NCBI GenBank assembly: GCA_947179155.2
Contig: OX359280.1
Span: forward strand, 17,255,665-17,319,664
Length of the DNA: 64,000 bases
Direction of reading: 5' to 3'
Source of the DNA: Hedera helix
Lineage: Eukaryota > Streptophyta > Magnoliopsida > Apiales > Araliaceae
A program made the translations under genes and the position numbers. The notes beneath the pieces were generated by a model. That model was given only the letters and a program-made list of their open reading frames with translations. It was not told the origin of the DNA and ran no database searches. Shown here in pieces: positions 59,604-64,000 of the stretch (position 1 is the stretch's first letter; each line of letters opens with the position of its first letter).

Positions 59604-62561
59604 TGTAATGATACGCACTTTGAAATATATGAAATTATAATTTACAAATGGATATTAATTTTTTCTTATGAGTAATTAATGGAAATTAAAATATTTTGAG
59701 GTGTGACAAGCAATTTGGGACAAGTGGATTGTGGACTATTAGATGGTGGAATTAAATGCAAGATTTATGAAATAAGTTTGGATTAAAATGGATTTGAATT
59801 GGAATTTAAAATGAGCAAACATTGATTTTTAAGGAAATTTCATAGGATTAAATTGCTAGAAACTTTGACTAATGACTAAAGAACATTTAACAAGTTAGGA
59901 AATGTCATATGTGTCCTAGAGTAGCTCAATGACTAATATGTCCTTATGAAGTCATGGGAAATGACTTATTTGACTTGACCATGCTAGGTTAAATGAGCTA
60001 ACCATGGTTAGTTGCTAGAGAATTGATATAAGCTTACATGCATATGCTTTTCAGCATTATACTTAGTCTATTTCTTGCTATCCTTCAAAAGTTGCAAGTA
60101 AAGAGAGAAGAGAGAAAGATAAGCTAGGGTTTGAAGAAACTCAAGGAAATCTCAAGGGGACAAGTACTCTAGACAAGTAAAATAAGTGATCAAGGTGGAT
60201 AATCAAGTCTTGACAAGGTTTTTATCAAGAAGGAAGGTAGCCAAAAGAAGGTATAGCATGTTAAAGACATGAAATTCATGATTTGTGTGCTTACATACTA
60301 GAATAGATGAAGCCATGTATGTCTCTTGGTGATATATGTGTTAACTATGTGAGTTATATGGATTATGTTCTTCTTATATGGTTGGCATGAAACCCTAAGC
60401 TTAAAGATTGCTAGAGCCAAGGTGGTGCACTATTCATGTACATATTAAAAGCTAGAAGGCATTATTTTTAGATGATCTTATGTTATTTGTTGCTAGAAAT
60501 GGTGAAATCATATATGAAGGTGGTGAACATGTTGAACACGTGTAAATCCTTGCTTGATAGCTTACTAGATGTGTTGAAGGTTGAGAAATAAGTTTGGTTT
60601 AAGAAAATTGCAATATTAGGCTAGGAATTGTTATTAAACTAAATTATAATCTGTAAAGTGCATTAGAAGGTACATATAGAAGTTATGTGAGCATATCAAG
60701 TTGTTAAATTTGTATGTGGTAATACATGTGAAGTTTAGAGTTCTAAGAGTGAAGTTTGGTTTAAGTTGGAAATTGAAAAATTGACAAAAATGTAACCAAT
60801 ATGTGATTTTTTGGCCATTTTGAGTATTTGAATGGGTAATAAGGCCAAACATCTAAGTTTTATGTACATGCATGTTTTAGCATCGAATTGGAAGCAATTT
60901 GACACTTATGGCAATAAATGACCGTTTCAAACGATTTAAAACGTTAACCGGCGACTAAAATGAATTATATTGTAAATTAGGGTCAAATGATGATTTTTAA
61001 ATATTTCGAAGACCCACGCAAGTCAATTACATGTTATATGTGCTATGTGAAATGTTGGAATTGGGAAATTCACATTAGGGCCAAAGTTAGCTTAGTTTTT
61101 GGAAAGAATTTTTTTTTTGAAAAAACCAGTACTGCGCCGGGGCGCAGTATTTTACTCTTGAAACTGCGCCGGGGCGCAATGCTTCTGTATAGACCACGCC
61201 GGGGTGAGATCAGGGCACGCCGAGGCGCTGTCTGGCCGAGGGGATTTCGCTGGGGGCGCAATGTCCTGTTTTTGAAAAATAAATTATTTTGATTCCAAAA
61301 TGCAATATTTTGATATTTAATGGTAGAAACACATATGTAAATTATAAATTGATAAAAATAATCAATATGGTAGATACTAAGACTTAAATGAACAATGTGT
61401 TATGTGATTAGGGTTATGTATAGCTAACGGGTAGCTTGTTTAGCAAGTTATGGCATGCATGTGTATATAATTAATGCATGAACCAATATTATGGTCATGT
61501 AGGTTATAAACGGGATAATATTTTAACAGTTGTGATAGAAGAGGACCAAGGCAAGTTTTCTGACTAAACTTTTAATTACAGATTCTTGAACCGACATTCA
61601 TGTTGTACATTCATGTTACCATGTAAAGTTCGTTTGTTATCGAATTATCTTGAAAAGGTCGATGCCAATTTTGATTTTGGCTAGACACATGTATGTTTCA
61701 CGTTAAATTCAGTTATTGATTGTTATGTTCTCCAATCCACATTGTTGTGGTGCGGACTCTTTGATATGCTGTAACAGAACAAGTCTAATAAAAGGGGGGG
61801 GGGAAATAAAGGATAAAAGCAATGAAATAATTATGACGTGGTTGCGTCGCTAGATGTATGTTGTGCACAATATAAAGTACGATGGGCTGATCACCCAGAG
61901 TACGCATCTAAATTGGTGTTATTACCTCTTGGGCAATGTCAGTTTTTGTGATTGTGATTGTTCTTAACGTATTATAATTAATTTGGGCAGTATCCGTCTT
62001 AATGATTGATATTGTTCTTAACGTGTTCTGGGTCTTGTGACCATACAGCAATTAAAATTCCATGTCCTCTGATAATTATGTTCATCTTGTGTTATAATTC
62101 CCTCATCATCTGTTGAAATGCTACACACCAACGTTGACATGTATACCTCCATTTCATTGTGAACGATTTATACTTATCATTTTGAAATATTATGTTATCT
62201 TGTGTTTATTTACTTGCTGAGCTATTTTAAGCTTACTCTTGCTTTCATTCATGATATTTCAGCTAAGCCAGAGAAGACCGAGGGGTCGGGTGTAGATAAG
62301 GGTAAAGGAAAAATCAACCAGCAGTAAATATGCTATTATTGTAATTATTGTGTAATTATTATTATATTTTGTAATATGTCAGGTACGACAGTTTGTATGT
62401 ATAAAGGTATGTAGAACCTGGGATTAGTCATGTATGAATGTAAATTAAGTTCTTATTATTATTATTTTATTCAAATTGGATGTATGAGATGACAGGGTAG
62501 AATAGTTACGTGAGCACCAAACCCGTGGAACAAGGGACCCGGATTTGGGGGCGTCATAACA
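59604..62561 (+). mobile_element. Solo LTR, target duplication ACAAC
   Basis: Starts TGTAATGATACGCAC and ends GGGGGCGTCATAACA, flanked by ACAAC (59599-59603 and 62562-62566). The flanks lie in an AAC repeat, so this duplication is less decisive than the others. It is 2958 bp, related to the LTR at 55345 but in opposite orientation. It carries the TACTTGCTGAGC block (62211-62242) and a GC-rich cluster at 61132-61262 with CTGCGCCGGGGCGCAG palindromes. A G10 run lies at about 61793. The frame at 60987-61292 crosses the GC cluster and is not a supported gene. Confidence 0.8.
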
Positions 62562-62582
62562 ACAACAACAACAAATGCAGAA

Positions 62583-62942
62583 CTAATAAGTTGCATCTCT
62601 ATACTGGTTCTCCGTATGCTGGTGGGTATGATTCTGCTCCTCTAAATGCTGAACCCTAACCTCCAGCTCCTCATTCCTCGTAGTCAGAGAGTCGATGATG
62701 TCACTGGCAGTAGTGCCCATGCCATCAGCGTACTCAGTTGACTCCTCGTCCTCAGACTCGACCTTATCCTCACTGTATGGCCTCATAACTCCACCCCAGA
62801 TGGGCTCCTCACAGTCTCCCTCCTCTGGATCAGACTCAGGCTCCTCTATCGGTGTAGCCACCAGTGGCTGTGCCGTATCCATGTGGATATCAATGTAAAT
62901 CACTTCCTCAACAGTGTGACTCGACTGTCCAATCTCCGTCAT
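62583..62942 (-). CDS. Gag-like N-terminal fragment of an LTR retrotransposon
   Basis: A minus-strand ORF of 119 codons starts 219 bp downstream of the primer-binding site, where a gag ORF is expected. It is strongly acidic (DPEEGDCEEP, EDKVESEDEESTEY), with a probable coiled coil near the end (about 87-107, ending VRVQHLEEQ) and a His/Gln-rich tail. No zinc knuckle or known domain is visible. The stop is immediately followed by the GTT/AAC repeat, so the ORF may be truncated. The function is inferred only from position. Confidence 0.45.
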   Translation of the reverse strand: MTEIGQSSHTVEEVIYIDIHMDTAQPLVATPIEEPESDPEEGDCEEPIWGGVMRPYSEDKVESEDEESTEYADGMGTTASDIIDSLTTRNEELEVRVQHLEEQNHTHQHTENQYRDATY

Positions 62943-63160
62943 CCTATATCATAAAAATAATACATGTCAGTACAACAATAAAATATATTCATTGATGAAA
63001 TGAAATGATATTTTATCATGTACATCTCGGCTCGATGGATTTTCTCAATCCATCTCCAAAAATACACAACATGATGAATCTTCCTGATTCATCTCCTAAC
63101 GCACTCGATATGAGTTTAGTACTAAGGTTATAGCTTAGGTTTCGCCATCCTAACTTTACG

Positions 63161-63172
63161 GCTCTGATACCA
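63161..63172 (-). other. Primer-binding site (tRNA-iMet) of a minus-strand LTR retrotransposon
   Basis: The minus strand reads TGGTATCAGAGC, the usual plant primer site complementary to initiator tRNA-Met. It lies 5 nt after the LTR end (GGGGTCGTCA) at 63178. It sets the orientation of this element, and by similarity that of the solo LTRs in the window. Confidence 0.9.
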
Positions 63173-63177
63173 ACCTA

Positions 63178-63802
63178 TGACGACCCCAAATCCGAATTCC
63201 ATAACCTCGGGTTTGGTTCTCACTGTACAATACTTAATAACAATTAAATACATCATTTGCATTTAAACATCGCGGAATAATACAAAAGGTTCCTTATAAA
63301 AAAACTACAATACCCAAGGTCGATCAACCTTAACATCAACAGTTCCTATCTTAAGGAATTACAAAAGTTTTACCAATAGTAATTACATATTAAACATTTA
63401 ATTAACATGCATAAATTAAGCTCTGGCTTTCCCATTTCCCTTGTCCTTCTTGGGGCATTCGGGACTAGCTGAAAATGGTTCATGATATAGCAAGGGTGAG
63501 CAACTGGTTTGCTCAGCAATTTTAAGAACAATCAAAGAGATTTATTATATCATGAGTGAAAGGGGAATAACATCAAGTGCTTCAACAATAGATATAACAA
63601 TTGTGAAAGAAATAAGACTCAAATTTCATTGAACAAGAATATTTGAATCTTAAATGCTGAGTGGTCACCAAGGACCCTGAACTAACGAGGGTATAATAGA
63701 GTTTCCTCTGACCCTTTCAGTAGTTTGGTTTTCAAGGGGATCAACCTATTTACCCCGCTGTATATGCATTACATTTAGTCATCTGGCGCCAAAGTCGGTT
63801 TC
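63178..63802 (-). mobile_element. 5-prime LTR of the minus-strand retrotransposon (interrupted)
   Basis: Begins on the displayed strand with TGACGACCCCAAAT and follows 55345-56000 closely: a TCGCGGAATAATACAAAA phrase (63269), CATGATATAGCAAGGG (63481) and the GCTCAGCAA block (63509-63519). It stops at GTCGGTTTC (63802), where another LTR begins. In the homologue the sequence continues with CCGACAAATAA. Confidence 0.85.
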
Positions 63803-64000
63803 TGTGATGACCCCAAATCCGGGTCCCTCGAATCTCAGATCCGGTTTAACACTAGTACTACCTTTTCCTTATCATCCACGACTTACAACAATATTATAGT
63901 TGCTAAATAATCATTTATTTAAAACTTTACAACATCTCTTTCTATTTCAGAATCGAAATCTTTATACATTCCTAGTATGTCTCAATATCATACATGATAC
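63803..64000 (-). mobile_element. Another LTR nested in the previous one, runs off the window
   Basis: Starts TGTGATGACCCCAAATCCGG. Its first ~200 bp match, in reverse, the end of the LTR at 51671, including the phrases ATCTCTTTCTATTTCAGAAT and TATCATACATGATAC. It is the same family as 48889-51671 in opposite orientation, inserted in a member of the related family. The rest lies outside the window. Confidence 0.85.

Noticed and set aside
60987..61292. 101-codon Arg/Gly-rich frame
   Set aside because: Created by GC palindromes in a solo LTR.

Overview
This is nuclear DNA from a flowering plant, probably a dicot. It is AT-rich, has GT-AG introns of 0.1 to 12.9 kb, and is dominated by transposable elements. 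I cannot name the species. Only two host genes look intact. (1) A plus-strand DRIP-type RING E3 ubiquitin ligase gene has seven coding exons over 6729-26914. Joined, they make one 429-codon frame with a RING finger at the N-terminus and a RAWUL (ubiquitin-like) domain at the C-terminus. (2) A minus-strand class I PR-4 gene (hevein plus barwin domains, two exons, 29314-30793) is convergent with DRIP. Most other long open frames are retroelement remains or simple-sequence translations.

Layout. 1-5774: decayed LTRs, mostly minus orientation. 5775-6728: DRIP promoter and leader. 6729-26914: DRIP. Its fifth intron (11899-24768, 12.9 kb) holds a captured ATG6/Beclin-1 exon 1 fragment, a minus-strand Ty3/gypsy relic whose RT is split by a Helitron, a plus-strand chromovirus relic, a second Helitron, a Stowaway-like MITE and a broken duplicate of exon 6. 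26915-34538: PR-4 between AT-rich spacers with a foldback element and a tandem repeat. 34539-44318: a non-coding copia-like element with a three-level insertion nest. 44458-45548: a non-autonomous hAT element with an 8-bp target duplication. 47299-51671: related long LTRs with an internal direct duplication. About 51800-54884: a broken caulimovirid-like endogenous viral sequence (movement protein and coat/gag regions, no RT) bounded by (TA)n on both sides. 55123-62575: a long AAT/AAC/AAG array split by two solo LTRs in opposite orientation, each with its own 5-bp target duplication. 62583-64000: the 5-prime end of a minus-strand LTR retrotransposon (gag-like ORF, tRNA-Met primer-binding site, LTR) cut by another LTR.

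The two host genes have no evident shared pathway. DRIP ligases restrain DREB2A-type stress transcription factors, and PR-4 proteins are secreted chitin-binding RNases of defence. The less obvious signals are a short inverted-repeat block (TGAGC/GCTCA) kept near the 3-prime end of otherwise diverged LTRs, GC-rich palindrome clusters shared by unrelated LTRs, the decoy copy of DRIP exon 6, and the captured ATG6 fragment.

All homology statements rest on reading translations and motifs by eye; no database search was run. LTR ends with matching target duplications are exact to the base; other element ends are approximate.
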